The position numbers and the translations under genes are program-made. From NCBI GenBank assembly GCA_017526525.1, contig JAFXRG010000019.1, forward strand, positions 1 to 64,000: 64,000 nt of DNA, given 5' to 3'. Below the pieces are notes generated by a model. It was not told where the DNA came from. It saw only the letters and a program-made list of their open reading frames with translations, and ran no database searches. Source of the DNA: Clostridia bacterium. Lineage in GTDB: Bacteria > Bacillota > Clostridia > Christensenellales > Aristaeellaceae. Positions 41,588 through 51,322 of the stretch are shown here, in pieces; the stretch's first letter is position 1, and each line of letters starts with the position of its first letter.

Positions 41588-42523
41588 TTGACCGCCCGTA
41601 CGGCACAGCTTAAAAAGAATAACCATGTCCGGAGAAGCTTCGGTGACCAGGTGATCAATGTTGTCACCTATATCGTATACGCCATCTTTGCTTTTGTCTG
41701 CGTATACCCGTTCTATTACCTGGTGATCAACTCCATCAGCGCCAACAACCTGAGCGAACGTGGCAAGGTGCTGTTCTATCCGATGGAGATTCATTTCAAG
41801 AACTATGAAAACCTCGGCCAGATTCCGGGCCTGACGGACGCGGCGCTGATGTCGGTATACCGTACCGTTGCCGGAACGTTGCTTACCGTGATTGTGGCCG
41901 CATTCCTGGGGTACATGTTTACCCGGAACACCCTGTGGAAACGGAAACTGTGGTACCGGTTCGTTGTGATTACCATGTATTTCAATGCCGGCATCATTCC
42001 GTGGTACCTGGCGATGAAGACGCTGGGTATGACCAATAATTTCCTGGGATATATTCTGCCGACCTGCATCCAGCCGTTTTACATCATCCTGTGTAAAACG
42101 TTCTGCGAATCGATTCCTCCGGCGCTGCAGGACGCGGCGGAAATTGACGGGGCCGGAACCTTACGGATCTTTTTCTCCATTATGCTGCCGGTCATCAAGC
42201 CGATCCTGGCGACCATCGCCATCTTTGCGGCGGTAAACCAGTGGAACGCGTTCCAGGATACGCTGCTTCTGATGCGGGACAAGAAACTGCATACGCTTCA
42301 GTTTGTGCTGTACCAGTACATTACCCAGGCCAGCAGCCTGAAGTCCGTTATCAGCAGTTCCTCCACCTCTTCGAGCATCGCGGCAGCGCTGGCCACTTCC
42401 GCGACAGCCACCTCTATCCGTATGACGGTTACGGTGGTTGTGGTTTTCCCGGTGATGATGATTTATCCGTTCTTCCAAAGATTCTTTACCAAGGGAATCA
42501 TGATCGGCGCCGTTAAGGGCTGA
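41588..42523 (+). CDS. CUT1 sugar ABC permease (LplC-like)
   Basis: The 311-residue permease forms the second half of the channel. Six membrane helices and the EAA loop PPALQDAAEIDGAGTLRIFF followed by IMLPVIKPI are present. The start is a TTG with a full AAAGGAGGTG site 6-7 bases upstream, so the low-efficiency start is offset by a strong site. A Ser/Thr-rich loop (SSSSTSSSIAAALATSATAT) before the last helix is unusual. The binding-protein gene follows 58 bp downstream. Confidence 0.93.
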   Translation: MTARTAQLKKNNHVRRSFGDQVINVVTYIVYAIFAFVCVYPFYYLVINSISANNLSERGKVLFYPMEIHFKNYENLGQIPGLTDAALMSVYRTVAGTLLTVIVAAFLGYMFTRNTLWKRKLWYRFVVITMYFNAGIIPWYLAMKTLGMTNNFLGYILPTCIQPFYIILCKTFCESIPPALQDAAEIDGAGTLRIFFSIMLPVIKPILATIAIFAAVNQWNAFQDTLLLMRDKKLHTLQFVLYQYITQASSLKSVISSSSTSSSIAAALATSATATSIRMTVTVVVVFPVMMIYPFFQRFFTKGIMIGAVKG

Positions 42524-42581
42524 ATCACTTTGCAGATGAAGGCACGAAAGCCTTACATCATATAAAAAAGGAGGGTATTCT

Positions 42582-44282
42582 ATGAAACGGTTTCTGTCTG
42601 TTCTGCTGACGCTGGCTCTGCTTCTGAGCCTGGTATCCGTCAGCGCGGTGGCTGAAGGAGGCAAGGAGCTCCTGACCCTTGATGTCTACGATGCTGCTGC
42701 GAACTTCCACGGCGAGCAAAAGGGATGGTTCGGCAAGGTTGTCCTGGATAAGTTCAACATCAAGCTGAACATCATTGCCCCGCAGGTTGTCGGCAATGAA
42801 GTGTTCGCGACCCGCGCTGAAGAAGGCAATCTGGGCGACATCATCGTCTGCGACAAGAAAGACATGTCCGACCTGCTGGCCCAGGGCCTGGTCCGCGACA
42901 TCAGCGACAAACTGCCCGGATGCGAAAACATCATGAAGTTCAAGACCCAGATTGATGTTTACAACAAGGGCCTGACCGGGGAAGACGGAAAGTACTACGG
43001 CATTCCTTCCGAAATGACCGATACTTCTCCCACCACCCTGACGGATGACGTGATTTATTCCAGCCCGATGCTGCGCTGGGATCTGTACAAGGAAATTGGC
43101 ATGCCGGATCTGGCAAACCTCGATGACCTGCTGGATGCCCTGAAGAAGATTCAGGATGCGCATCCCACCAATGCCGACAATGATCCTGCCTATGCGCTCA
43201 CCCTGTGGGCTGACTGGGACGGCAACGACAACATGATCGGTATCGCGAACGTTGTGCAGCTGACCACCTGGTACGGCGAGAAGATCAAGCAGAGCGCGAT
43301 CCTCAAGCCCGACAACACCTTCATCAAGATTTATGACCGGGAAGGCGCTTACTACAAGATCACCAAGTTCCTGAACAAGGCTTTCCAGATGGGCCTGGTG
43401 GATCCGGAATCCGGCGAACAGAACTGGGACAGCGTTATGAACAAGCTGCAGACCGGCCGTGCTTACCTGATGTGGTACAGCTGGGAAACCGGTTTCTGGA
43501 ACAGCGTTGATCGCCTGAATGACGGTACGGCTTTCATCTTCATCCCTGTGGCGGATCAGCTCTACTATGCGGATGCGGACCGTTACTACGGTTCTGACCG
43601 TATGTTCGGCGTCGGCTCCAAGGTTGAAGGCGAAAAGTATGACCGGATCATGGAATTCCTTGACTGGTATGCCAGCCCCGAAGGACTGACCCTGCAGCAT
43701 GCCGGTATCGAAGGCCTGAACTACACCGTCGGCGAAGACGGAAAGTTCGTTCCGTTCCATGACGATGCCCTGATGGCCAACCTGCCCGTGCCGGATGCTT
43801 ATGTCGGCGAAGACGGCGTGGTCGGTTACAACGACGGCAACAACGCTATCAACCAGTGGATCGGTTCCTCCATCTGCATGAACCCCAACACCGGCGAGCG
43901 CTATGCCATCAAGTTCTGGGATGCTTACAAGAAGATCACCATGACTGAGATGAAGAAGGAATGGCAGGAGAAGTTCGGCGCGGAAGATGCCGTGGCTTAC
44001 ATGAAGAAGAACAACCAGCTGCTGGCCAGCCCCAGCGTTGACTTCACTCCCGCTCCCGATGACAACGACATTGCCGCGCTGCGCGTGGATGCCAACAAGA
44101 CCCTGTGCACCTACACCTGGCAGCTGATCTTCGCCGAGAACGACGATGCTTTTGAAAGCCTGTGGGATGCTATGATCGAAAAGATGGACGGCTTCGGATA
44201 CGAAACCCTATACAACTATGATGTATCCGTATACCAGGTTGAAGCGGATGCCAAGGCTGAAGCTGCCAAGGCTGTCCAGTAA
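42582..44282 (+). CDS. Sugar ABC importer solute-binding protein (LipO-like)
   Basis: The 566-residue protein has a signal peptide (RFLSVLLTLALLLSLVSVSAVA) and no clear lipobox. The two-lobe binding fold is seen in YYGIPSEMTD, YGEKIKQSAIL, VDPESGEQNWDSVMNKLQTG and the C-terminal FESLWDAMIEKMDGFGY. This is the usual size for oligosaccharide-binding proteins of LplB/LplC permeases. A remnant of a related gene lies at 9579-10104. A strong terminator follows, and the codon use suggests high expression. Confidence 0.92.
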   Translation: MKRFLSVLLTLALLLSLVSVSAVAEGGKELLTLDVYDAAANFHGEQKGWFGKVVLDKFNIKLNIIAPQVVGNEVFATRAEEGNLGDIIVCDKKDMSDLLAQGLVRDISDKLPGCENIMKFKTQIDVYNKGLTGEDGKYYGIPSEMTDTSPTTLTDDVIYSSPMLRWDLYKEIGMPDLANLDDLLDALKKIQDAHPTNADNDPAYALTLWADWDGNDNMIGIANVVQLTTWYGEKIKQSAILKPDNTFIKIYDREGAYYKITKFLNKAFQMGLVDPESGEQNWDSVMNKLQTGRAYLMWYSWETGFWNSVDRLNDGTAFIFIPVADQLYYADADRYYGSDRMFGVGSKVEGEKYDRIMEFLDWYASPEGLTLQHAGIEGLNYTVGEDGKFVPFHDDALMANLPVPDAYVGEDGVVGYNDGNNAINQWIGSSICMNPNTGERYAIKFWDAYKKITMTEMKKEWQEKFGAEDAVAYMKKNNQLLASPSVDFTPAPDDNDIAALRVDANKTLCTYTWQLIFAENDDAFESLWDAMIEKMDGFGYETLYNYDVSVYQVEADAKAEAAKAVQ

Positions 44283-44301
44283 TTACTGAAATAACCCCAT
44301 C

Positions 44302-44330
44302 GGGGGCGCTCCTGCAGGGGCGCCCCCTTT
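44302..44330 (+). terminator. Intercistronic terminator after the binding-protein gene
   Basis: GGGGGCGCTCC pairs with GGGGCGCCCCC (one bulge) and runs into TTTTA. Partial readthrough would serve the two enzyme genes downstream. Confidence 0.82.
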
Positions 44331-44358
44331 TATAAACAAAAAACATGGAGGGAACCCT

Positions 44359-46272
44359 ATGATGATACGGAAAGAGCTTTCTGCAATCCTGCCGGATGGT
44401 GAAAGCTTTGAATTCTGGGAAAAATCTCCTGTGTGGGAGCGGGAACTGTTTGTGAACAATACGGATACGACCGCGTCAGACCACAATGACGGCAGCAAGG
44501 AACGTCCTTTTCGTACCATCAACCGGGCAGCGGCGGAAGCCACCCCGGGCACCCGGGTATGGATTCATGCGGGTATTTACCGGGAATGCGTTCATCCGGC
44601 CTGGGGCGGAACGGATGCGGAGCACATGGTCAGCTATGAAGCCTGCGGAGACGGAGATGTGATCATCCGGGCTTCGGAGGAAGTGAAGGAGTTTCTTCCC
44701 AGCGAGGGATGGATGCTTTTCCGGGGGCCGGGACCCCGGCCGGAGGAAGCGAAAGGGATCCGAATCTGGGAATATGATCTGGATCCGGATCTTTTCCGGG
44801 GATACAATCCGTTCTGCGCAGTGAATATTCTGCATGACCGGTTGTTTATCGAATACGACAAAACGGACATGACCACGTACCTGAACCGGCGCGGATGCAT
44901 CTTCTGTGACGGAAAACCCCTGAAGCAGGTGCCTCTGTATAACGGGATGGGACGGGAGGATAATACCTATTGGGTCGAAGCCAACGGACAAAAGGTTCAT
45001 TTCCGGCTGCCCGGAGACGCGGATCCCCGGGAACACCGGATTGAGGTCACGGTGCGGGAGCAGTGCTTTGCTCCGGACAAGCCGTTTCTGAACTATATCC
45101 GGGTGAAGGGGCTCAAGTGTGAGCATGCGGCCACCGGGGCACCGGTTCCGCAGCGGGGCGCGATCTCCGCATACCGGGGCCATCACTGGATTATAGAAGA
45201 CTGCGAGGTAAACTGGTCCAACGGCGTGGCTGTGGATGTGGGAAACGAATGCTGGCATCATACCCATACGCCGGGGGAAATCATCGGATACAGTGTGGTG
45301 CGGAACTGCAGGATCCGGGACGCTGGCGTCTGCGGGATTGCAGGAATGTTTGCTGAAGGGATGCTGATTGAGGACAACATCATTGAAGGTACCGGGTGGC
45401 AGAAGATGGAACTCAGCTGGGAAGCCGGAGCCATCAAGCTGCACAACAGTGTGAACGGGCTGATCCGGGACAACATATTCCGGAATACATTCCGGGCGGA
45501 CCATTTGTGGCTGGATTGCGGGAACGAAAATAACCGGATCTGCGGGAATCTGTTCCTTGACGGAATTGAACAGCGGGAAGCCATTTTCATTGAATGCACC
45601 CGGGACGGAATCAACCGGATTGACCATAACATCATCTGGAATGTGGAAGGACGGTTTGATCCGGCGAAGGTTCCGCAGGAACCCGGATCCAGCGGATGGT
45701 ACAAGACACGGGAACATGACGTGGTTAACGGCTACGGGGTCTACGGCGAAGGGACAGACCGGCTGCGGGTGGAAAACAACCTGATCGGCCGGTGCCGGCA
45801 CAGCGGATACTATCTGAAGCCGGTGGGCTTCCGGATGCACGGACTGGAGCGGGGAGGCACTTCCCGGAACGCAAAGATTTTCAACAATATTTTCTTTGAC
45901 TGCGGCGAGGCTGCCATCGTTTTCCCGACGCGGGACAACGAAGCGGACGGAAACCTGTATGTGAAAATGAACGGGGGATATCTTCGGGTGATGTATCCCG
46001 AACCGGAAGTATGCCTGAACCTGCCGGCCTGGCAGGAATTCCTGGGTTTCGATCTGCAGGGACAGAACGGATGGTTTGATATTGAGCCTGATTTTGAAAA
46101 AGGAACCGTTTCCTTCCGGAAGAGCCCGGAAACTCCCTTCGGTTTCCGGGGACAGATGGAACGGCTGAGGCTGATTCTGGATCCGGGAGAGGTTCAGGGA
46201 AAGCCTGGCCCATGGGAAACATGGGAAAAGGCGGGCGACGGAGAATACAAGGTGAAAATTTCGGAGGAATAA
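44359..46272 (+). CDS. Right-handed parallel beta-helix protein, probably carbohydrate-active
   Basis: The 637-residue protein has the beta-helix pattern with an N-terminal DUF1565-like start (LFVNNTDTTASDHNDGSKER, then RVWIHAGIYRE) and repeated turns such as IIEDCEVNWSNG, VVRNCRIRDAGV, LIRDNIFRNTFR and FNNIFFDCGE. Such folds are found in pectate lyases, rhamnogalacturonases and alginate lyases. No signal peptide is seen, so it would act on imported oligosaccharides. GGAGGG lies upstream of tandem ATGs. The esterase gene follows 4 bp downstream. Confidence 0.85.
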   Translation: MMIRKELSAILPDGESFEFWEKSPVWERELFVNNTDTTASDHNDGSKERPFRTINRAAAEATPGTRVWIHAGIYRECVHPAWGGTDAEHMVSYEACGDGDVIIRASEEVKEFLPSEGWMLFRGPGPRPEEAKGIRIWEYDLDPDLFRGYNPFCAVNILHDRLFIEYDKTDMTTYLNRRGCIFCDGKPLKQVPLYNGMGREDNTYWVEANGQKVHFRLPGDADPREHRIEVTVREQCFAPDKPFLNYIRVKGLKCEHAATGAPVPQRGAISAYRGHHWIIEDCEVNWSNGVAVDVGNECWHHTHTPGEIIGYSVVRNCRIRDAGVCGIAGMFAEGMLIEDNIIEGTGWQKMELSWEAGAIKLHNSVNGLIRDNIFRNTFRADHLWLDCGNENNRICGNLFLDGIEQREAIFIECTRDGINRIDHNIIWNVEGRFDPAKVPQEPGSSGWYKTREHDVVNGYGVYGEGTDRLRVENNLIGRCRHSGYYLKPVGFRMHGLERGGTSRNAKIFNNIFFDCGEAAIVFPTRDNEADGNLYVKMNGGYLRVMYPEPEVCLNLPAWQEFLGFDLQGQNGWFDIEPDFEKGTVSFRKSPETPFGFRGQMERLRLILDPGEVQGKPGPWETWEKAGDGEYKVKISEE

Positions 46273-46276
46273 AGCG

Positions 46277-47800
46277 ATGCTGAGACAGGTTAAAACAGAA
46301 AACGGATGGGTACGGGGAATTGAGGCGGCGGACCCGCGCATTACGGCATTCAAGGGCATTCCTTTTGCTGCGCCGCCGATCGGAAAGAACCGGTGGCGGG
46401 CACCGCAGCCCTGTGAAAGCTGGGCCGGCGTGCGGGATGCTTCCCGGTTTGCACCGATCAGCATGCAGTGGATTCCGGGCCTGGGAGATGATATTTACTG
46501 CCGGGAATGGCATGTGGATCCGGATATTCCGATGGGGGAAGACTGCCTGTATCTGAACATCTGGACCAATGCAAAGAAAGGCAATGAAAAAATGCCCGTA
46601 CTGGTCTGGTTCTTCGGAGGCGGACTGCAGTGCGGATATACGGCGGAGATGGAGTTTGACGGGGAACGGATTGCCCGGCGGGGAATCGTTGTGGTAACAG
46701 TGAACTATCGGGTCGGAGCGCTGGGCTTCCTGACACATCCGGAGATTACGAAGGAACAGCCGGAAGCACCGGCCAACTTCGGCAACCTTGACCAGCAGGC
46801 AGGACTTCGGTGGGTACAGCGGAATATTGCTGCTTTCGGCGGAGATCCCTCAAGGGTAACTATCGCCGGGCAAAGCGCCGGCGGCGGCAGCGTGATGAGC
46901 CAGGTGGCGTGTCCGGATAACCGGGGACTGTTCAGCGGTGCCGTCGTCATGAGCGCCATGATTTTCGATCCTTACCGGCGGCGGGAGGTGGGCCGTCCGG
47001 AGAAGCTGAAGGATGCCGAAAAGAAAGGGGAAAACTTTTTTGAATTCCTGGGCGTGAAAACACTGAAGGAAGCCCGGCAGCTGGACGCGGTGTCGCTGCA
47101 GCGGAAATATGAGGAATATATGACGGGTCATGCTCCGTTCTTTACGGTACAGGACGATCTGTTCTGCACCGGGGATCCGATTGCATTGTACCGGAAAGGA
47201 AAATGCCAGGATGTGGTCATGATGGCAGGAAGCACCGCAGCGGAGTTTCCGAATGCCATTGATGCACAGGATGAAAAGGAACTGGAAGCGAAAGCACGGG
47301 AAATTTTCGGGGACAAAGCGGAAGAGTTCCTGGCGCTTCCGGAAGCCCATGAACGGACAGAAGGCCTGGGCTACGGGGCGGTCAGCGGCATTGAATGCAC
47401 CGTAAAAGGCGTGCTGGCAGATACAGCCGCGGCAGGAAAAAAAGGATATGTATACATTTTCGATCCCGATATTCCCGGATGGGACAATCCCGGCACCTTC
47501 CATTCTTCCGACTTGTGGTTCTGGTTCGAAACGCTGGCTAAATGCTGGCGGCCCTTTGTCGGAAGACATTATGACCTGGCGAGGCAGATGTGCGACTATT
47601 TCTGCAATTTTGTAAAGACGCTGGACCCGAATGGGAAAGACCAGAACGGCGAAAAGCTGCCGGAATGGAAATGCTGGAGCAAAAAGGACCTTTCCGCCAT
47701 GCGCTTTACCGGAAACGGAGCGGAACCGGAAAAACTGGAGCTTTCTCCGCTGAAGGAATTCCTGAAGGAACAGATTATGGAACGGATCCGGAATGCCTGA
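46277..47800 (+). CDS. Type B carboxylesterase
   Basis: The 507-residue alpha/beta hydrolase belongs to the type B carboxylesterase family. The nucleophile elbow is GQSAGGGS (Ser 200), the oxyanion loop is FFGGGLQ with Phe replacing the usual first His, and WDNPGTFHSSDLWF carries the catalytic His. EDCLYLNIW is the family N-terminal signature. No signal peptide is seen, so it works in the cytosol, probably removing acetyl or aromatic esters from sugars imported by the upstream transporter. Confidence 0.9.
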   Translation: MLRQVKTENGWVRGIEAADPRITAFKGIPFAAPPIGKNRWRAPQPCESWAGVRDASRFAPISMQWIPGLGDDIYCREWHVDPDIPMGEDCLYLNIWTNAKKGNEKMPVLVWFFGGGLQCGYTAEMEFDGERIARRGIVVVTVNYRVGALGFLTHPEITKEQPEAPANFGNLDQQAGLRWVQRNIAAFGGDPSRVTIAGQSAGGGSVMSQVACPDNRGLFSGAVVMSAMIFDPYRRREVGRPEKLKDAEKKGENFFEFLGVKTLKEARQLDAVSLQRKYEEYMTGHAPFFTVQDDLFCTGDPIALYRKGKCQDVVMMAGSTAAEFPNAIDAQDEKELEAKAREIFGDKAEEFLALPEAHERTEGLGYGAVSGIECTVKGVLADTAAAGKKGYVYIFDPDIPGWDNPGTFHSSDLWFWFETLAKCWRPFVGRHYDLARQMCDYFCNFVKTLDPNGKDQNGEKLPEWKCWSKKDLSAMRFTGNGAEPEKLELSPLKEFLKEQIMERIRNA

Positions 47801-47823
47801 TGGTCCGATGAAAACCAATCAAA

Positions 47824-47857
47824 CAGCCCCGCCGCGGAAACGCGGCGGGGCTGCTTT
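47824..47857. terminator. Bidirectional terminator
   Basis: CAGCCCCGCCGCG pairs perfectly with CGCGGCGGGGCTG around AAA, followed by CTTTC; it serves the esterase operon and the convergent flavoprotein. Confidence 0.85.
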
Positions 47858-47869
47858 CATCAGGGGAAA

Positions 47870-50368
47870 TTATTTGGTTTCAGCGTCAATGGCGTTGACA
47901 GCGGTACGACCGGAAACCAGGATTTCAACGATCGCGTTGCCACCCAGACGATTTCCGCCATGGATGCCGCCGGTGACTTCGCCGGCCGCGTAGAGGCCAG
48001 GGATGATGCCTCCGTCCACATTCAGCACATGACGGGAAATGTCAACCTTCAGACCGCCCATGGTGTGGTGGGTGGAGGGAGCCATCAGGCGAACGAACAC
48101 TTCGGTATTATCCAGATCATAGGTGTCCGTCAGATACTTGCCGGATTCATCCTTCTGAACATCGCCGACAGTGCGGTCCGCAGCCTGCTTCTTTACATCC
48201 GGGAATTCAGCAGAGCCTTCGTTGTTCAGCTGCATGACCGCCTGGTCATATGCACGAACCGTGGCCAGCATGGTGGCTGCATCCGTCTCAACACCGGCAA
48301 ACTCAGGATTTTTCAGCAGCTCGGAGAGCTCCTGTTCATTGCAGTGAATCTTGTAATAGCGGCCTTCGAAAGCGTCCTTGGTCAGCTGCGCGGTGGGCGG
48401 GCCCGGAATATGCTGCGCAGCATTGAAGAACTCGATGAAGACGCCAGGCGTTCCGTTTTTGACCATACCGTTCTGGAATTCTGCCAGGGACAGCACATCA
48501 CGTTCGGAAGCTTCATCCACGAAGCGCTTGCCGGTGATGGGGCTGACCCAGCAGGCATAGGTGCCGGAACCGAAGGCCAGGTTTCCGTTGTCCACCCAGG
48601 AGATGGGCATCAGCTGTGTGAAGTCCATGCCGGTGACATCGGCGCCAATGGCCTGGGCCATGGCGATACCGTCACCCACCTGGGAGGAGCGGTTGGTGGT
48701 TTTGGTGGATTCGGTGAGGTAAGCGGTATCCCAGTAGGCATTGTCCCGCAGAACCCACTGAATGTTGGCAGCATAACCGCCGGTGCACAGGACGACGCCC
48801 TTGGCAGCATAAGCGGTTACTTCCGTTCCGTCATAACGGACACCCTTGACGCCGACGACTCTGCCGCCGTCCACGATCAGTTCCTTGACGGTGGTGCGGG
48901 TCATGATGTTATCCTGGCCGATCACCTTCAGGGGACCTTCGAAGTAAGTGCCCCAGTTGCCCCTGGGCGCCGGATACTCGTTTTCACGATTCCAGAGGGC
49001 ACCGATCAGCGTGGGCTGGGTGTGGAGGAATTCAGCACCCATATCTTCCAGCCACTCTTTCAGGCCCTGGCCGTCGTTAATGAACTGGCTGACCAGATTG
49101 ATGTTGCCGTAAATCCAGCGGGACTTGTCCGCCGTCTGACGGAGACCGCCATAATAGGTCTGGAAGATGTGCAGGTTCAGGGTGGAGAAGAGGGTCAGTT
49201 CGGTTTCGGGAGTTCCGGCATCCAGCTTGGGCTGCGCCCAGTCCAGATAAGCCTGGATTTCTTCTTTCAGGGCCTTCAGGATGGGGAGGTACTCGGCATG
49301 AACGCCGTGCTTCGCCAGCTCCACATCATCACCGGCCACAAAATCATGGGTCTTGTAGTATTCTTCGTCAAAGGGTTCTTCGCTCCAGGAAAGGATATTC
49401 TTCAGTGTGGCAAGGTTGCCGGCACTGGCCTTGACCTTTGCGTAGGACTGTCCATCACGGCCATAGACACCTTCCGTGGCATCCGGATCCTTGGGATCCC
49501 AGACCAGGTAAGGCATCACGGACTGATACTGACCGCCGGAAACCAGCGTGTTACCGCCGACTTCAGCGTTCTTTTCCAGCACCAGGACGGAGTCGCCGTT
49601 CTGGGTGGCCTGCGCCGCGGCGGCAATACCGGCGCCGCCGGCGCCCACGACGATGATGTCCACATTCTTCGTGATGGCTTCACCGGCTTCATGGGCAACG
49701 GTGTTGGATTTGAAGAGGGACAGGTTGCTGCATTCCGCTGCTTCGGCCGCCGCGTTCACGGCAGTGCGCAGGGCACGGCCGGTAAAGGTGGCGCCGGAGA
49801 CGCCGTCCACACCGGTTCCGTTGGCGGCAATGATATCGGGAATCATGATATCAAAGGCGGAGGTGCCCACGTGGGCGGTTTCCACGGATTCAACGACTTC
49901 GACAGCCGTGACCGCAGAATCGGAGAAGGTGACACTGAGCTTTACGGGACCGTTGTAGCCGTCTGCAGTGGCTTCATAGGTGCCGGCTTTGAAGGCGATG
50001 GCAGCGGTATCCGCAGCAGCGGCACCGGCAGCGGCCTGCGCCAGGGCTGCCGCAGCAGCTTCCTTTACGGCGCCGGAGGTCAGGGACGCACCGGTTACTC
50101 CGTCGATTTCAGCGGACTGCTTTTCCAGAATCTGCTTCTGCAGGTCCGGAATGGCTTTTCCGCCGATTTCAGCGGTTTCGCTGTCGCCGGTGATGACCAC
50201 ATCGGTGATGGATTTTTCATCAACGGTGATCTGAACTTTGACGTTGCCGCCAAAGCCCTGGGCTGACGCTTCATAGGTTCCGGGAGTGTAGGCACCGTCT
50301 GCGGAGGCAAACGCCAGGCAGCCCAGAACGAGGCAGAAGGTCAGGAAAAGGGAAACGATTTTTTTCAT
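47870..50368 (-). CDS. Secreted FMN/FAD flavoprotein reductase (fumarate/urocanate reductase type)
   Basis: The 832-residue protein has a signal peptide, then two FMN-binding domains (about 25-105 and 125-205). Each carries an ApbE flavinylation motif: DGVTGASLT and DGVSGATFT, where a Thr accepts FMN. An FAD-binding fumarate-reductase domain follows (VDIIVVGAGGAGIAAAAQ) with the active-site HHTMGGL and C-terminal GAGEVTGGIHGGNRLGGN equivalents. It would pass electrons through FMN to reduce an external acceptor such as fumarate, urocanate or a related enoate. I start at the second ATG, with AAAGG 9 bases upstream; an ATG 9 bases earlier is possible. ApbE is encoded divergently. Confidence 0.92.
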   Translation of the reverse strand: MKKIVSLFLTFCLVLGCLAFASADGAYTPGTYEASAQGFGGNVKVQITVDEKSITDVVITGDSETAEIGGKAIPDLQKQILEKQSAEIDGVTGASLTSGAVKEAAAAALAQAAAGAAAADTAAIAFKAGTYEATADGYNGPVKLSVTFSDSAVTAVEVVESVETAHVGTSAFDIMIPDIIAANGTGVDGVSGATFTGRALRTAVNAAAEAAECSNLSLFKSNTVAHEAGEAITKNVDIIVVGAGGAGIAAAAQATQNGDSVLVLEKNAEVGGNTLVSGGQYQSVMPYLVWDPKDPDATEGVYGRDGQSYAKVKASAGNLATLKNILSWSEEPFDEEYYKTHDFVAGDDVELAKHGVHAEYLPILKALKEEIQAYLDWAQPKLDAGTPETELTLFSTLNLHIFQTYYGGLRQTADKSRWIYGNINLVSQFINDGQGLKEWLEDMGAEFLHTQPTLIGALWNRENEYPAPRGNWGTYFEGPLKVIGQDNIMTRTTVKELIVDGGRVVGVKGVRYDGTEVTAYAAKGVVLCTGGYAANIQWVLRDNAYWDTAYLTESTKTTNRSSQVGDGIAMAQAIGADVTGMDFTQLMPISWVDNGNLAFGSGTYACWVSPITGKRFVDEASERDVLSLAEFQNGMVKNGTPGVFIEFFNAAQHIPGPPTAQLTKDAFEGRYYKIHCNEQELSELLKNPEFAGVETDAATMLATVRAYDQAVMQLNNEGSAEFPDVKKQAADRTVGDVQKDESGKYLTDTYDLDNTEVFVRLMAPSTHHTMGGLKVDISRHVLNVDGGIIPGLYAAGEVTGGIHGGNRLGGNAIVEILVSGRTAVNAIDAETK

Positions 50369-50442
50369 GGGTCTCATCCTTTCCTGTATAAAATAATGGA
50401 AACAAAAGAGTACCGGACGGAACTTGTCCGCACAAATAATAT

Positions 50443-50470
50443 TTTATATCCGTGTAAACGATTGCGTCAA
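50443..50470 (-). promoter_or_regulatory. Promoter of the flavoprotein gene
   Basis: On the minus strand TTGACG (50465-50470) and TATAAA (50443-50448) are 16 bp apart. Confidence 0.7.
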
Positions 50471-50525
50471 GAAAGAATAACCATAAAAAGGAAAAAAATA
50501 AACCGTCAGTCGAAGAAGGAAGTCT

Positions 50526-50554
50526 TTGCATTTCATAAAGGGAATCAGTATAAT
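50526..50554 (+). promoter_or_regulatory. Promoter of the Gx transporter-apbE operon
   Basis: TTGCAT (50526-50531) and TATAAT (50549-50554) with 17-bp spacing. It is back to back with the flavoprotein promoter. Confidence 0.8.
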
Positions 50555-50605
50555 AAAAAACCGAAACAAGCGGAGACTCGAATCCGGGGAAAGGAAGGCG
50601 GAAAG

Positions 50606-51322
50606 ATGGGTCTGAACGGGAATACATCCACCATGCGCGTTGCAAGGTTCGGCCTTCTGACCGCCCTGGCCCTTGTGCTGGGTCTTCTGGACCGGGCGAT
50701 TCCGCTGACTGCCCTGCTGGGAGGGGCGGCCCCGGGAATCAAGCTGGGACTGGCCAATACCGTGCTGCTGTATGCAGTTTACCTGATGGACTGGCACAGC
50801 GCTGTGTTTCTGATGCTGACAAAGGTGCTGCTGAGCGGATTTCTTTTCGGCAGCCTGACAGCGATCCTTTACAGCCTGAGCGGCGGAATTCTGAGCCTGG
50901 CGGTCATGCTGGCGATCCGGAAAAGACCCGATATCGGGTTCCTTTCCGCCGGCCTGGCAGCGGCAGCGGCGGAGGCTGTGCTGCTGATTCAGAATCCGCA
51001 TCCGAGGGGCCAGCGGCTTTGGAGCGTGATTCTGATCGGAATTGCCTGCGCTGCCTGTTTCGTATGCTGGATTGCCCTTCGGAAAGGAAAAATCCGGGGT
51101 GTTTCGGGAACTTCCGTTGCGGGAGCGATTGCCCACAATGTGGGACAGGTGCTTGCCGCCAGCGCGGTGCTCAGGACTCCGCAGCTCCTGACGACATATC
51201 TTCCGGTACTGGTGGGGATTGGGGCTGCAGTGGGATTCCTGACCGGGGTTGTTGCAGAGCGGGTTTTCCGGGCACTGCATCTGCATCCTGAAAAATACAA
51301 GACGGAGGCAAAGAATCCATGA
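50606..51322 (+). CDS. Gx transporter family membrane protein
   Basis: The 238-residue protein has at least six membrane helices and the Gx-transporter pattern: ARFGLLTALALVLGLLDRAIP, then GAAPGIKLGLANTVLLYAVY. It continues with LLSGFLFGSLTAILYSLSGG and a late AIAHNVGQVLAASAVL. Annotation pipelines often call the family heptaprenyl diphosphate synthase component I, but it is an S-component-like membrane protein usually found with ApbE and NusG-II genes. Here the domain order differs: NusG-II is fused to ApbE, and the middle of this protein has a variable polar loop. The ATG at 50606 has GGAAGGCGG upstream; it overlaps apbE by ATGA. Confidence 0.88.
   Translation: MGLNGNTSTMRVARFGLLTALALVLGLLDRAIPLTALLGGAAPGIKLGLANTVLLYAVYLMDWHSAVFLMLTKVLLSGFLFGSLTAILYSLSGGILSLAVMLAIRKRPDIGFLSAGLAAAAAEAVLLIQNPHPRGQRLWSVILIGIACAACFVCWIALRKGKIRGVSGTSVAGAIAHNVGQVLAASAVLRTPQLLTTYLPVLVGIGAAVGFLTGVVAERVFRALHLHPEKYKTEAKNP

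Noticed and set aside
44476..46464. Long antisense frame over the beta-helix and esterase genes
   Set aside because: It is a shadow frame rich in Pro, His and Arg without motifs; both plus-strand genes are clear.
50606..51322. Heptaprenyl diphosphate synthase component I as the literal function
   Set aside because: The protein is a multi-pass membrane protein of the Gx transporter family; the synthase name comes from automatic transfer and no prenyl synthase component II is adjacent.
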